Shown here: positions 32,801-41,354 of the stretch, piece after piece | Layout: each line of letters starts with the position of its first letter | Position numbering within the stretch: position 1 is the first letter of the stretch | Assembly (NCBI RefSeq): GCF_001982615.1 | Contig: NZ_MLCO01000069.1 | Span: forward strand, 1-64,000 | Source of the DNA: Teichococcus deserti | GTDB lineage: Bacteria > Pseudomonadota > Alphaproteobacteria > Acetobacterales > Acetobacteraceae | DNA length: 64,000 bases | Direction of reading: 5' to 3' | Program-made: the position numbers and the translations under genes | The notes under the pieces: generated by a model | Told to the model about the DNA's origin: nothing | Seen by the model: the letters and a program-made list of their open reading frames with translations, nothing else | Database searches by the model: none

Positions 32801-34237
32801 TTGGATTGGCAAGAACTTAGAGGCAAGCTCCACCGAGATGCTGACTTACCCGAACGCGCATTTCGTCTAGACGCGCTAACTCGCGTGCTCAACAACCAGC
32901 ACTACGAGCATCTAACCTACAGCTTTTCGGAAGAGTATGCGGGCAACGAGTACATTCCCCTGTCTATGCGCCGCCCATCAACGCCAAGCAACCTCTGCCG
33001 CGTTGTGGTCGATGACAGCGTGGGCTTTCTCTTCGCTGACAACCACTTCCCAACTATTCAGGGTAAAGACGCTGCTGCAACAGCCGTCATGGCTGCCATT
33101 GTGCGCGATACCAACCTGCAGGAGCGAATGATCGACGCCGCTACACGCGGTGCTGTTGGCTCTGTTGCCCTGCATCTGCGCGTTATCGAGAACCAGCTGC
33201 TCATCGACGTGCTGCCAACCACGCACCTTACACCCGAGTGGGATGCCTTTCGTAGAAATCCAAAGAAGGTCACGGAGAAGATGAAGGTGGAGCCGCAGGA
33301 GCTAATCGCCCTCGGCTATGACGTGGACCCGAAAAGGGGCCGCCACTGGTTCATGCGCGTTTGGGATGCAAACGAAGAGACATGGTATCTGCCGTGGCCG
33401 GTAAGCGATGAGAAAGCAAAGCCTGTTCGCGATGACAACCGTTCAGTTGTTCACGCTCTTGGCTTCTGTCCCATCCACTGGATCAAGAACCTGCCTGGCG
33501 GTGACGACTTTGAAGGGCCTTGCACCTTCGAGGCGATGATCTCCACGGTGATCGAGTACGATTACCTATACAGTCAGGGTGGCAGAGCACTGCGCTACGC
33601 AGCAGATCCCAAGCTGATCCTGAAGACCGATTCCACGACGCCTGCCGTTATCGGCGGTGCAGCCAATGCGCTGGAACTGAGCAAAGACAGCGACGCGAAA
33701 TACCTCGAACTCGATGGCAGTGCGCAGAGCACGATGCTCGAGTGGCTTCGCGAGCTACGGAACCTGGCGCTAGAGAGCACACACGGTTTTCGCGCATCCA
33801 GCGACAAGATGACAATGCCACAATCGGGAAAGGCCATGGAGCTGCTCTACAAAGCAACCATCAGCCTCGCATCCCGAATGCGTATCAGCTACGGCCAGTG
33901 TGGCATCCTTTCGCTGATGCAGATGATTGCCAGGGCCGCCGAGCGCACGCCCAAGGGCATCCTTGTGGACAATAAATACCTCAACAAGATTGACGTTGAT
34001 GGTCTGCATCTGAACTGGCCAAACTGGTTCGAAGCAACAGCCGCTGACACCGCACAGATGGCTCAGGCAATCCACATCCTGACCACTGGACGTGTTCTCA
34101 GCCGTGAGACGGCAATCAACAACCTCGCACCGATCTTCGACATCGCAGACACGAGCGAGGAGCTAAAGAGGATTGAAAAAGATCCTCAACCCGAAGCGGG
34201 CTCCGCAACAGCGGAACCCAAGACACCTGCCATTTAA
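32801..34237 (+). CDS. Element B portal protein
   Basis: 478 residues from a TTG start with a CGAGGT ribosome site six bases upstream. It has the alpha-rich composition and length of SPP1-type portals; recognisable blocks are SMRRPSTPSNLCRVVVDDSV, the central strand-rich crown (VHALGFCPIHWIKNLPGG), a long C-terminal helix (HGFRASSDKMTMPQSGKAME) and a final acidic tail. It forms the dodecameric DNA channel at one head vertex. Position between terminase and scaffold confirms it. Confidence 0.85.
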   Translation: MDWQELRGKLHRDADLPERAFRLDALTRVLNNQHYEHLTYSFSEEYAGNEYIPLSMRRPSTPSNLCRVVVDDSVGFLFADNHFPTIQGKDAAATAVMAAIVRDTNLQERMIDAATRGAVGSVALHLRVIENQLLIDVLPTTHLTPEWDAFRRNPKKVTEKMKVEPQELIALGYDVDPKRGRHWFMRVWDANEETWYLPWPVSDEKAKPVRDDNRSVVHALGFCPIHWIKNLPGGDDFEGPCTFEAMISTVIEYDYLYSQGGRALRYAADPKLILKTDSTTPAVIGGAANALELSKDSDAKYLELDGSAQSTMLEWLRELRNLALESTHGFRASSDKMTMPQSGKAMELLYKATISLASRMRISYGQCGILSLMQMIARAAERTPKGILVDNKYLNKIDVDGLHLNWPNWFEATAADTAQMAQAIHILTTGRVLSRETAINNLAPIFDIADTSEELKRIEKDPQPEAGSATAEPKTPAI

Positions 34238-34284
34238 GTGGCGACCAAGCAGCCCAAAGAGGTTGCACGAAATAGGACAGACAA

Positions 34285-34851
34285 ATGTTCAACCCACACC
34301 TCAATCGAATTGCGTTCTCAGCACCCGACACTCAGGGCTCTGGCTCAATCCAAGACAATGCGGCGGAGGATTTCCCCTCTGATGAGCAGGACAGCCTAGA
34401 TACCAGCGAGCGTCATCGCGATGGAGAGATCAAGGCTCTCAAGCGCGACCTCTTCAAGAGGGCCGAGAAGACCAGGCATCTGGAGCAGAAGCTTGCAGCA
34501 GCAGAGGCAATGTTCTCCCAACATGCCACCAAGCTGGAAGCCCGCACCATCCGTGCAGAAGTCAAGGCACTGGCCATCAAGGCCGGAATGCATGACCTAG
34601 ACGGACTCAAGTTGGCCGACTTTTCCTCGATCAAGCTGAACGACGAGGGCGAGGTTGTCGGCGCACAGGAAGTTATCGAAAGCCTCAAGGCTTCCAAGGG
34701 CTACCTGTTCGAAGACGCGACTGCTCTTGCAACCACCACACATGTTGGTCCTGCACCCAAGGGCGCTGCGCCTGCTCCAAAGCACGCACGTGACATGAGC
34801 GACGAAGAGTTCAAGGCCGCCGTAGAGCGCCTCAAGGACACTGGTCGCTAA
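34285..34851 (+). CDS. Element B capsid scaffolding protein
   Basis: 188 residues. An acidic unstructured start, a long coiled coil (HRDGEIKALKRDLFKRAEKT, LEQKLAAAEAMFSQHATKLE), then VKALAIKAGMHDLDGLKLAD and a Pro/Ala linker ending in a short helix. This is the usual architecture of GP20-type phage scaffolds, which fill the prohead and are removed later. No protease motif is seen. It lies directly before the capsid gene. Confidence 0.8.
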   Translation: MFNPHLNRIAFSAPDTQGSGSIQDNAAEDFPSDEQDSLDTSERHRDGEIKALKRDLFKRAEKTRHLEQKLAAAEAMFSQHATKLEARTIRAEVKALAIKAGMHDLDGLKLADFSSIKLNDEGEVVGAQEVIESLKASKGYLFEDATALATTTHVGPAPKGAAPAPKHARDMSDEEFKAAVERLKDTGR

Positions 34852-34914
34852 TCAACGTTAACCAAACCGCCCGCCGTCAAAATGGGGCGCAAGAACAATA
34901 AGAAAAGGCACTAA

Positions 34915-36168
34915 ATGGCAATCAATAACTTGCCCGCAGCTTTGCAGGCAGCAATCCAGCAGGGCTTTCTGGAGAAGAAGTTTCACGACGCTCTCAAGGC
35001 AAAGCTGGGCTTCCGCGCCATCGCTGACCGCGAGGCCTTCACAGCCGGCATCGGCGAAGAGATCACCAAGACACGCGCTGGTCTACTACCTGCCGTTATC
35101 ACTCCCCTAGCCGCTGTTGCTAACTCTGACCTGACCAACGGTGTAGGCGAGTCTGCATTTGCGCTAGAGCAGTACAAGGTTGTCGCTCAGAGCTACGGCT
35201 CCAGCATGAACCTGAACCGCGTAACCTCCGTGGTCAACATCGTCGATCTAGCCATGCAGAATGCTTCCAAGCTTGGTGAGCAGGCTAGTCGTTCGCTAGA
35301 CACCCTGGCCGCGAACGCACTGTTCAGCGCCTATCTGTCTAGCAACACCCGCACCACTGGGGCTCCATCTGGCGCAACGATCACCGTTGACGACATTCGC
35401 GGCTTCGTAGCTGGCCAGACTGTTGCTGTTAACGGCAGCCCCTACACCGTGGCATCTGTTGCTGCTTCTGGCACATCCACTGCGCCAAACGGCGTAGCTG
35501 GCACAATCACCATGACCGGCGCCGGCAACCTGGCATCCGATGGCGTGGTTGGTAAGGCTGTCGTTGGTTCAACCGCTCCAGTTGTGCTGCGTGCTGCAAA
35601 CCGCGCACACACTGGCCTGCTAGCTGCAAACGACGTTCTGACCGCTGACAAGATCCTTGCAGCTAAGGCACAGCTAGAAGCTAACGGCGTTTCCGGCCGC
35701 ATGATCTGCTACGCCGATCCACAGCACCTAACTGGCCTGTACGCAGATGCTACTTTCCAGAGCTTCTTCCGCGGCGGAAACGGCACTGCTGAGTGGCGCA
35801 ATGGCGTGATCTCCAACCTACTAGGTGTAGAGATCGTTGCAACCAACATGAGCCCAGTTCAGTCCCTAGGTGGCCTGACCGTCCGCCGGGCTATCGTGGT
35901 TGCCAACGGCGCCCTCATTGAGAGCACCCTAACTGGCACTGCCTACGCAAACCACGAGGAGCTAGTGAAGAACGGCATGGTCAGCGTGGTGGATGACGTC
36001 GCGATGGTTACTCGCGCTCCCATCGATCAGCTACAGCAGGTGATCACACAGAGCTGGAACTACATCGGTGGCTTCGTTGTCCCAACCGACAAGAACACCA
36101 ACGCCTCCGTGCTACCAACTGCATCCAACGCTGCTTACAAGCGCGCTGTGGTGATCGAGTCCCTCTAA
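34915..36168 (+). CDS. Element B major capsid protein (HK97 fold), with inserted domain
   Basis: 417 residues. The N-arm (MAINNLPAALQAAIQQGFLE) and the P-domain spine (SRSLDTLAANALFSAYLSSN) lead into a ~75-residue strand-rich insertion rich in Val, Ala, Gly and Thr (VNGSPYTVASVAASGTSTAP), probably a surface domain. The A-domain follows (GRMICYADPQHLTGLYADAT, FFRGGNGTAEW), and the end is VIESL. Synonymous codon choice is strikingly uniform here, as expected for the most highly expressed structural gene. A strong hairpin lies just after the stop. Confidence 0.85.
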   Translation: MAINNLPAALQAAIQQGFLEKKFHDALKAKLGFRAIADREAFTAGIGEEITKTRAGLLPAVITPLAAVANSDLTNGVGESAFALEQYKVVAQSYGSSMNLNRVTSVVNIVDLAMQNASKLGEQASRSLDTLAANALFSAYLSSNTRTTGAPSGATITVDDIRGFVAGQTVAVNGSPYTVASVAASGTSTAPNGVAGTITMTGAGNLASDGVVGKAVVGSTAPVVLRAANRAHTGLLAANDVLTADKILAAKAQLEANGVSGRMICYADPQHLTGLYADATFQSFFRGGNGTAEWRNGVISNLLGVEIVATNMSPVQSLGGLTVRRAIVVANGALIESTLTGTAYANHEELVKNGMVSVVDDVAMVTRAPIDQLQQVITQSWNYIGGFVVPTDKNTNASVLPTASNAAYKRAVVIESL

Positions 36169-36181
36169 GGGCTTCTGAGAT

Positions 36182-36208
36182 TGACGGAGAGGGCAGCCCT
36201 CTCCGTCA
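36182..36208 (+). terminator. Hairpin after element B capsid gene
   Basis: Perfect 13-bp arms TGACGGAGAGGGC and GCCCTCTCCGTCA around a single A, 14 bases after the capsid stop. The following sequence is C-rich rather than T-rich, so it may attenuate transcription or stabilise the capsid mRNA 3' end rather than act as a full terminator. Confidence 0.55.
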
Positions 36209-36235
36209 CCCCTTCCCACGGACACGAGGTAGCCC

Positions 36236-36634
36236 ATGAGCGCATTCCACACCTTCACTGAAGCACAGAAAGTCGCTGTTAGGCGCCACCTCGGCTACCC
36301 CGCCATTGGTAATGGCGACAACGCCTTCTTCTCCTACCTCCACCACAACGAATACGCCGTCCTCGAATTCAGGCTGGCAAACCTCACTGACGAGGATGCT
36401 GCCCTAATCGTAGGTCGCTTCCTCCCCAACCTCGACAAGCTGGACCAGGCGCTCATTGACGCCTCCTGCGGCCTCGACACTGACGAGGCGGGCATCTGGA
36501 AGCGCAACAAGAACGAGCTTCGTGACCGAGAGGCTTTGTACCTCCGGGAAGCACAAGCTCTAGCTGGACATATCGGCGTTCCCTTTGGTCCTGCCCGCAG
36601 TGCTTGCGGTCCGAACATCAGGGTCATCGTCTAA
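36236..36634 (+). CDS. Head completion / head-tail adaptor protein candidate
   Basis: 132 residues, helical (AFHTFTEAQKVAVRRHLGYP ... LDKLDQALIDASCGLDTDEA). Genes of this size directly after the capsid gene in myoviruses encode gp6-like adaptors that bind the portal. The stop overlaps the next start as TAATG. Assigned by position and fold character. Confidence 0.55.
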   Translation: MSAFHTFTEAQKVAVRRHLGYPAIGNGDNAFFSYLHHNEYAVLEFRLANLTDEDAALIVGRFLPNLDKLDQALIDASCGLDTDEAGIWKRNKNELRDREALYLREAQALAGHIGVPFGPARSACGPNIRVIV

Positions 36635-37284
36635 TGGCGTGCTGCCCTGACCGAGGCACCCTCATCCGAGATCGGATCTCGCTGGGATGGGCAAAGCTCG
36701 CCCAGCTCTTCGGCCACCCCTACACCCTCGTTCGCCCCCTCCCCGGCTCAGCCGATCTGTCAGCCGTCGAGGACGTTCAGGCGCTCAAGGCGCACTTTGA
36801 CCGCGACCCCCAGTTCAGAGGCATCAAGCCCGCTCTGTGGAACGACAGGAACGAGTATGCCACATTAACGGCTAAGGTAGAGGTCGGTGACTATTTGGTC
36901 GGTGAGGTGGCCACCTACTTCATCGCCACTCAGGCAGACATCACCCCGGCTACGGCAGTCCGCTGCAACGAGAAGATCACCATCAGCCGCCCCGCCAGCA
37001 AGGCAGGCATGGCCGCCCACATGGGCAACACGGCTCCTGTGCTCCTGGCAAAGGCCTGGCCGGTCAGGATGACAACGGCCAGCAAGGGCGACAGCCCTCT
37101 AGCCGGTGTGCCTGAGGCGGGTAAGCAGAGCAGCAAGGACATCCTGATGCCTGCTATCCCTGGCGTGGCTATCCAGACCTCCTACGAGGTGCGGGATAGC
37201 AAGGGCGCCAAGTGGCGCATCAATGCCATCGAGGAAACCCACCTAGGGCTTCGCCTCCTGGTTGAACAGAGCACGGTGTCCTGA
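36634..37284 (+). CDS. Head-tail joining protein candidate
   Basis: 216 residues from the overlapping ATG. The beta-rich sequence (EYATLTAKVEVGDYLVGEVA, TYFIATQADITPATAVRCNE, then WRINAIEETHLGLRLLVEQS) resembles phage neck or connector proteins with an SH3-like barrel. It is the second gene of the neck cluster. No precise family can be named. Confidence 0.5.
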   Translation: MACCPDRGTLIRDRISLGWAKLAQLFGHPYTLVRPLPGSADLSAVEDVQALKAHFDRDPQFRGIKPALWNDRNEYATLTAKVEVGDYLVGEVATYFIATQADITPATAVRCNEKITISRPASKAGMAAHMGNTAPVLLAKAWPVRMTTASKGDSPLAGVPEAGKQSSKDILMPAIPGVAIQTSYEVRDSKGAKWRINAIEETHLGLRLLVEQSTVS

Positions 37285-37285
37285 C

Positions 37286-38134
37286 ATGGCAGATCAACGC
37301 GATGTGGGAAACGCCCTCGTACAGACAATCGGGCTGCACCTAGTCGGCTCATCCTTCATCCCCACTGCCGGTACCCACACCACGAGTAGTGGAGACCTCT
37401 TCCGGATCGGCTACGGCTGGCCAGTGGGCAACGAGCTGGCCGAGGCAGTAGCCCTCTCTCCCCCTGTGAGTTGGATCACCGTCTATCCGGTAGCGGGTAG
37501 CGGAGGCAGCACCAGCCGCTTCTTCCAGCACGAGGTAACAGTCACCCGCTCCCCTCAGACCCTCTTTGCCTCTGTGGCAGGGAACAAGGTCACGCTCGCG
37601 GGCACAGGCGGCGGTGGCCAGGTAGTAGGTATCGCGCTAGGGCAGAAGGGCTGGACGGTTCGCGCCACCCCTGAGAGCACGCCAGTGACCCTCCTTGAGG
37701 CGTTCCGAGCAGCCATCCCCGGCGCTACCCGCACCGGCAACGTGCTGACCCTTCCCCCTGGCCTCGTTATCGCCCGAGTGGGCCTCGACGGTACAGCCAC
37801 CACCATGCTGAGCCAGGAGAGCCAGAGCTTCCAGGTCTCGGTTTGGGCGGCCACTCCGGATCTCAGGGAGCGACTAAGCAGCCAGGTCAAAGTGGCCATA
37901 GCTCGCACCAACGCCCTCCTGATGCCCGATGGCTTGTGGACAGGCGTGCCGCGCCTAGGCGCTGGCAGCATGAGCGACGCGAGCGGCACCGAGGACGTTT
38001 GGCGCCGCGATCTGCGCTGGTCGATCGACTACCACACCACCGAGACGGAGAGCTTTCCGGCCGTGGTCTTCGTAGGCGGCACCATCACGAACCTGACCTC
38101 ACTAGAAATCACCGACTACGAACAGACGCCCTAA
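37286..38134 (+). CDS. Tail completion / neck protein candidate
   Basis: 282 residues starting MADQRDVGNALVQTIGLHLV, one base after the previous stop. It is beta-rich in the middle (QHEVTVTRSPQTLFASVAGN) and helical in TPDLRERLSSQVKVAIARTN, with LRWSIDYHTTETESFPAVVF at the C-terminal side. This resembles the tail-terminator-like proteins that precede sheath genes in Mu- and P2-like phages. A TTAAATAG box starts 18 bases after its stop. Confidence 0.55.
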   Translation: MADQRDVGNALVQTIGLHLVGSSFIPTAGTHTTSSGDLFRIGYGWPVGNELAEAVALSPPVSWITVYPVAGSGGSTSRFFQHEVTVTRSPQTLFASVAGNKVTLAGTGGGGQVVGIALGQKGWTVRATPESTPVTLLEAFRAAIPGATRTGNVLTLPPGLVIARVGLDGTATTMLSQESQSFQVSVWAATPDLRERLSSQVKVAIARTNALLMPDGLWTGVPRLGAGSMSDASGTEDVWRRDLRWSIDYHTTETESFPAVVFVGGTITNLTSLEITDYEQTP

Positions 38135-38151
38135 GCAGCACCGTAAGGCGC

Positions 38152-38165
38152 TTAAATAGAGGCAC
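38152..38165 (+). promoter_or_regulatory. TTAAATAG box, putative phage promoter
   Basis: TTAAATAGAGGCAC, the consensus copy, lies 109 bases upstream of the tail sheath start, too far to be part of its ribosome site. Confidence 0.5.
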
Positions 38166-38260
38166 AAAACTCGTCGCTGCTCGGCTGTAAGTCAGAACAT
38201 CCCGCGAGGGCAATACCGGAGAAGGCGAACGCCAAATCCCAAGAACAAGGAAGAATAAGC

Positions 38261-39784
38261 ATGGCTGTTTACCCAGCGGGATCGTTGAACCTCACTGCGC
38301 AGGTTGTTCCTGATACCGCAGTTAACGTAATTCCACCACAGACCCGTAACCTTAACGGAGTTCCAACCAACGGCATTGGCATTGTTGGCACGGCATCGTT
38401 TGGCCCGAAGAACACCCCCGTCGTGGTTGGCTCTTACGCCGACTATGTGGGCGTATTCGGCAACCTCGTGAACCGCAAGTACGACATGGGCACCCATGTT
38501 GCCACGGCGCACAAGCAGGGAGCAAACAGCTTCGTTTGCGTGCGTGTAACTGACGGCACCGACGTTGCTGCATCGGTCGCGATCCTAGCAACCTGCCTAA
38601 CTGTCACCGCTGCTTACACGGGTAGCGCTGGTAACAGCATCAAGGTTGACATTGGACCTGGCGCAAAGCCTTCGACATTCAGAGCAGTGGTTAGCATGCC
38701 AGGCGCTGTGACCGAGGTGTTCGATAATATCGCTGGTTCAGGCAACGCCCTGTGGGTCGCAATGGCTGCTGCAATCAACAACGGCACTGACCTTCGCAGC
38801 AAAAGTGCGCTCGTCACTGCCACTGCGGGCGCTGGCACAACTGCCCCTGCTACAGCCACCTATTCACTGGCAAGCGGAACTGACGGCACAACCACCATCA
38901 ACGACGCAACGCTTGTCGGCCTGGACAACAACCCGGGAACTGGCATGTACGCACTGAAGGCTCAGCCAAACGCTTCGATTCTTGTGCTCGCCGACACAGA
39001 CACCACCAGCTCATGGGCTGGTCAGCTGGCTTTTGCAAAGGCTGAGAGCTTCTTCCTAATCCTAACTGGTCCAGCTGGTCAGGCGATCACCGCTGCGGTC
39101 ACTGCCAAGAACACTGCTGGCATCGACGACGCATCCGCTAAGGTGATGTTCGGTGACTGGATTCAATGGCAGGACCCCGTAAACAAGAGCCTGCGCCTGA
39201 TTTCACCGCAGGGCTTTGTAGCTGGGCGCTACGCAAATCTCAGCATCGAGCAGAGCGGCTTGAACAAGCCAATCTACGACATCGTTGGTACACAGAAGAC
39301 CAACGGCTTATCCTCTGCATCCTACAGTACCGCTGAACTGCAAACGCTGTTCAATGCAGGCATCGACGTTATCACGAACCCTGTCCCAGGCGGGAACTAC
39401 TTTGGCCTACGTGGCGGAGTGAACGCCTCCAGCAATCCGAACATCAAGGGCGACGAGTACACCCGCCAGACCAACTATATTGCGCAGACGATCTCAAGAG
39501 GCACAGGGATCTACGTTGGCGAGTTGATCAATCAGACAACGGCTCGCAATGCTGAGTCCACCCTGAACAGCTTCTTCGCGAACATGTTGCAGACTGGTCA
39601 GCTAGCACTCGGACTTGATGGAAGCCGCCCCTACAAGGTCACTTGTGACGTGTCCAACAACCCGCAGTCGCGCACTGCTCTGGGCTATCTCACAGCTGAC
39701 GTGCAGGTCCGCTATCAGGGCGTTGTTCGCTTCTTCATCGTGAACCTCGAAGCTGGCGCATCCGTCACCATCATCGAACGCTAA
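38261..39784 (+). CDS. Tail sheath protein
   Basis: 507 residues. The signature start for contractile sheaths is clear: TNGIGIVGTASFGPKNTPVV, then VGVFGNLVNRKYDMGTHVAT, KQGANSFVCVRVTDGTDVAA. The C-terminal domain (IDVITNPVPGGNYFGLRGGV, TRQTNYIAQTISRGTGIYVG, then DVQVRYQGVVRFFIVNLEAG) carries the strands that link sheath subunits. It polymerises around the tail tube and contracts on infection. It proves that element B is a myovirus-type phage. Confidence 0.93.
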   Translation: MAVYPAGSLNLTAQVVPDTAVNVIPPQTRNLNGVPTNGIGIVGTASFGPKNTPVVVGSYADYVGVFGNLVNRKYDMGTHVATAHKQGANSFVCVRVTDGTDVAASVAILATCLTVTAAYTGSAGNSIKVDIGPGAKPSTFRAVVSMPGAVTEVFDNIAGSGNALWVAMAAAINNGTDLRSKSALVTATAGAGTTAPATATYSLASGTDGTTTINDATLVGLDNNPGTGMYALKAQPNASILVLADTDTTSSWAGQLAFAKAESFFLILTGPAGQAITAAVTAKNTAGIDDASAKVMFGDWIQWQDPVNKSLRLISPQGFVAGRYANLSIEQSGLNKPIYDIVGTQKTNGLSSASYSTAELQTLFNAGIDVITNPVPGGNYFGLRGGVNASSNPNIKGDEYTRQTNYIAQTISRGTGIYVGELINQTTARNAESTLNSFFANMLQTGQLALGLDGSRPYKVTCDVSNNPQSRTALGYLTADVQVRYQGVVRFFIVNLEAGASVTIIER

Positions 39785-39858
39785 TTTTCGGCCTGGGGAG
39801 TGGGATAACGCACCACTACTAGTGGCGCAGCCCCTCCCCCAAAAACAAGGATAACAAC

Positions 39859-40299
39859 ATGGGAACCAAAACAGGAAGCGGGCCAATCAGCGTAGGACGT
39901 GATGCACAGCTAATCGTTCAAGGCGCAGCTGGTCAGGTGGACCTCGGTCACGTCACCAACTTTAAGCACAGCCGCAAGACCGTGGAGATTGACGTTCTGC
40001 GCATGGATGGCACAGCGGTCTTCGCAAGCCTTCCACGTCACGCAGAAGGCTCCTTCGAGGCCACCCGCAGCAATCCAGCGCTAGAGGAATTCTTCTCCGC
40101 TGAAGCCGCACTGTGGCATGCCTCTGGCGACTACAGCACTTGCACCCTCTACTTCTACGTCAACGAAGCCAACGGCAGCCGAACCGTGTACCAGTTCACT
40201 GGCGCTGCAATTGTCCTTGATGATGCAGGTACATGGGAGGGCGAGAACGCTGTGAAGATGACAGTGACCTTTAAGGCCAGCAAGCTCGCTGTAAACTAA
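39859..40299 (+). CDS. Tail tube protein
   Basis: 146 residues, beta-rich with a central helix (GRDAQLIVQGAAGQVDLGHV, TVEIDVLRMDGTAVFASLPR, then YQFTGAAIVLDDAGTWEGEN). The length, DUF2597-like appearance and location directly after the sheath gene mark the inner tube of a contractile tail. No unusual features. Confidence 0.75.
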   Translation: MGTKTGSGPISVGRDAQLIVQGAAGQVDLGHVTNFKHSRKTVEIDVLRMDGTAVFASLPRHAEGSFEATRSNPALEEFFSAEAALWHASGDYSTCTLYFYVNEANGSRTVYQFTGAAIVLDDAGTWEGENAVKMTVTFKASKLAVN

Positions 40300-40343
40300 C
40301 AAGACCCTTTCTCGGGGGAGAAAGTCGGCTGGTGATGTCTGGC

Positions 40344-40362
40344 TTAAATAGTCGGACGGCAC
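40344..40362 (+). promoter_or_regulatory. TTAAATAG box, putative phage promoter
   Basis: TTAAATAGTCGGACGGCAC lies 41 bases upstream of the tail chaperone gene. Confidence 0.4.
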
Positions 40363-40402
40363 CAGCCGTTTCTACATCCATTTCCCCGAGAGGACACCAT
40401 CA

Positions 40403-40774
40403 ATGTCTAACGCAATCACAAGCTCCGACAGCATCGAACTCACTGACAGCAATGGCCGAAAGATCACCTACCGCGAACTGGGCGTCTTCGAAGACGCTAT
40501 GATGCGTAAGGCAGCGGGCATTCATTCAGGGAATGAGCTCTACATGCGCTACGCCATGATAGCCTGCGGCATCCGCGCCATCGACGGCCAGCCTCGCCCA
40601 ATGCCGGTCAACGAGAGAAGCATCGACGCAGCCATCAAAGAGATGGGCGACGAGGGATTCTTTGCGTTCGTCAAACACGTTCAGGGTCAGCTTGCCACCG
40701 AGGAGGGCGAGCCAGGCGCCATCGCGAATGACGCAGACCACGCTGCAAAGCAGGGCGCTTCCCTAAAAAAATAA
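40403..40774 (+). CDS. Tail assembly chaperone, short form
   Basis: 123 residues (ITYRELGVFEDAMMRKAAGI, YMRYAMIACGIRAIDGQPRP, then DEGFFAFVKHVQGQLATEEG). Its position between the tube and tape-measure genes, and helical acidic content, are those of gpG-type chaperones. The last codons before the stop are a run of seven A (40765-40771), a slippery heptamer. Ribosomes that slip back one base continue into a conserved-looking extension to 40947. Confidence 0.7.
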   Translation: MSNAITSSDSIELTDSNGRKITYRELGVFEDAMMRKAAGIHSGNELYMRYAMIACGIRAIDGQPRPMPVNERSIDAAIKEMGDEGFFAFVKHVQGQLATEEGEPGAIANDADHAAKQGASLKK

Positions 40775-40947
40775 CAGGGGATGCCCGCCTACGAACGCGG
40801 CTTGCCCTGATCAAGAACGGCATCCCCTTTGAAATGGCCGACCGCATGGACGACGAGATGGCGACAGCCATGGTCATCATGTTCCAGGAAATGGAGGGTA
40901 GCACCTTCGACTACAGCACATGCACTTGGAGAGAGAATGGCAAATAA
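40403..40947 (+). CDS. Tail assembly chaperone, -1 frameshifted long form (G-GT type)
   Basis: Slippage at the A-AAA-AAA heptamer 40765-40771 moves from the zero frame to the -1 frame and adds 58 residues starting ITGDARLRTRLALIKNGIPF, then EMADRMDDEMATAMVIMFQE and ending TCTWRENGK, for 181 in total. The extension frame has no stop and no start codon with a ribosome site close to the junction, as expected for a frameshift product. In many tailed phages the two forms are made in fixed ratio and coat the tape measure during tail assembly. The downstream stop overlaps the next start. Confidence 0.75.
40765..40771 (+). other. Programmed -1 frameshift slippery site
   Basis: A AAA AAA in the zero frame, followed directly by the zero-frame stop TAA. 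Both codons re-pair perfectly after a one-base slip. The GC-rich sequence immediately downstream could fold as a stimulatory stem, which is not confirmed. Confidence 0.75.
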
Positions 40948-41350
40948 CCTTGCGCAGTTCGCGGCTATGCTCGCAGCGATTGAAAACACGATCCAGGACG
41001 AGATGCAGCGCGCGACTGAGCAAGGTGCTCAGATTGTCGAGCGAGAGATGAAGAGCGAACTGGGCACACAACAAGGTCCAGTTGCTCACCTCCCCGCTTG
41101 GGCGCCGGTAAAAAGCAATCCCAACAGCCCCCTCCTACTCACCGGCGACATGAAGAAGAGCATCGGCACGCAGGTTGGCGACAATGAAGCCTTTATCGGC
41201 ACCAACGATGAGAAGGCAGTCCACCTAGAATTTGGCACCAGCAAGATGCCACCACGTAGCTTCGTTGAGAGAGCGCTTGTCGTGTCAGAGCCGAAGATTG
41301 CCGACATGATGACACGCCGAATCATCCGAGCGTTTAAGAGAATCGGATGA
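40937..41350 (+). CDS. HK97 gp10-like tail/neck protein
   Basis: 137 residues. A helical N-terminus (MANNLAQFAAMLAAIENTIQ) precedes LLLTGDMKKSIGTQVGDNEA, then HLEFGTSKMPPRSFVERALV. The G-T-S-x-x-PPRSF element near the C-terminus is the standard mark of the gp10-like family that completes the tail or neck. The ATG overlaps the frameshifted chaperone's stop, so translation may be coupled to frameshifting. Confidence 0.75.
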   Translation: MANNLAQFAAMLAAIENTIQDEMQRATEQGAQIVEREMKSELGTQQGPVAHLPAWAPVKSNPNSPLLLTGDMKKSIGTQVGDNEAFIGTNDEKAVHLEFGTSKMPPRSFVERALVVSEPKIADMMTRRIIRAFKRIG

Positions 41351-41354
41351 TCGG

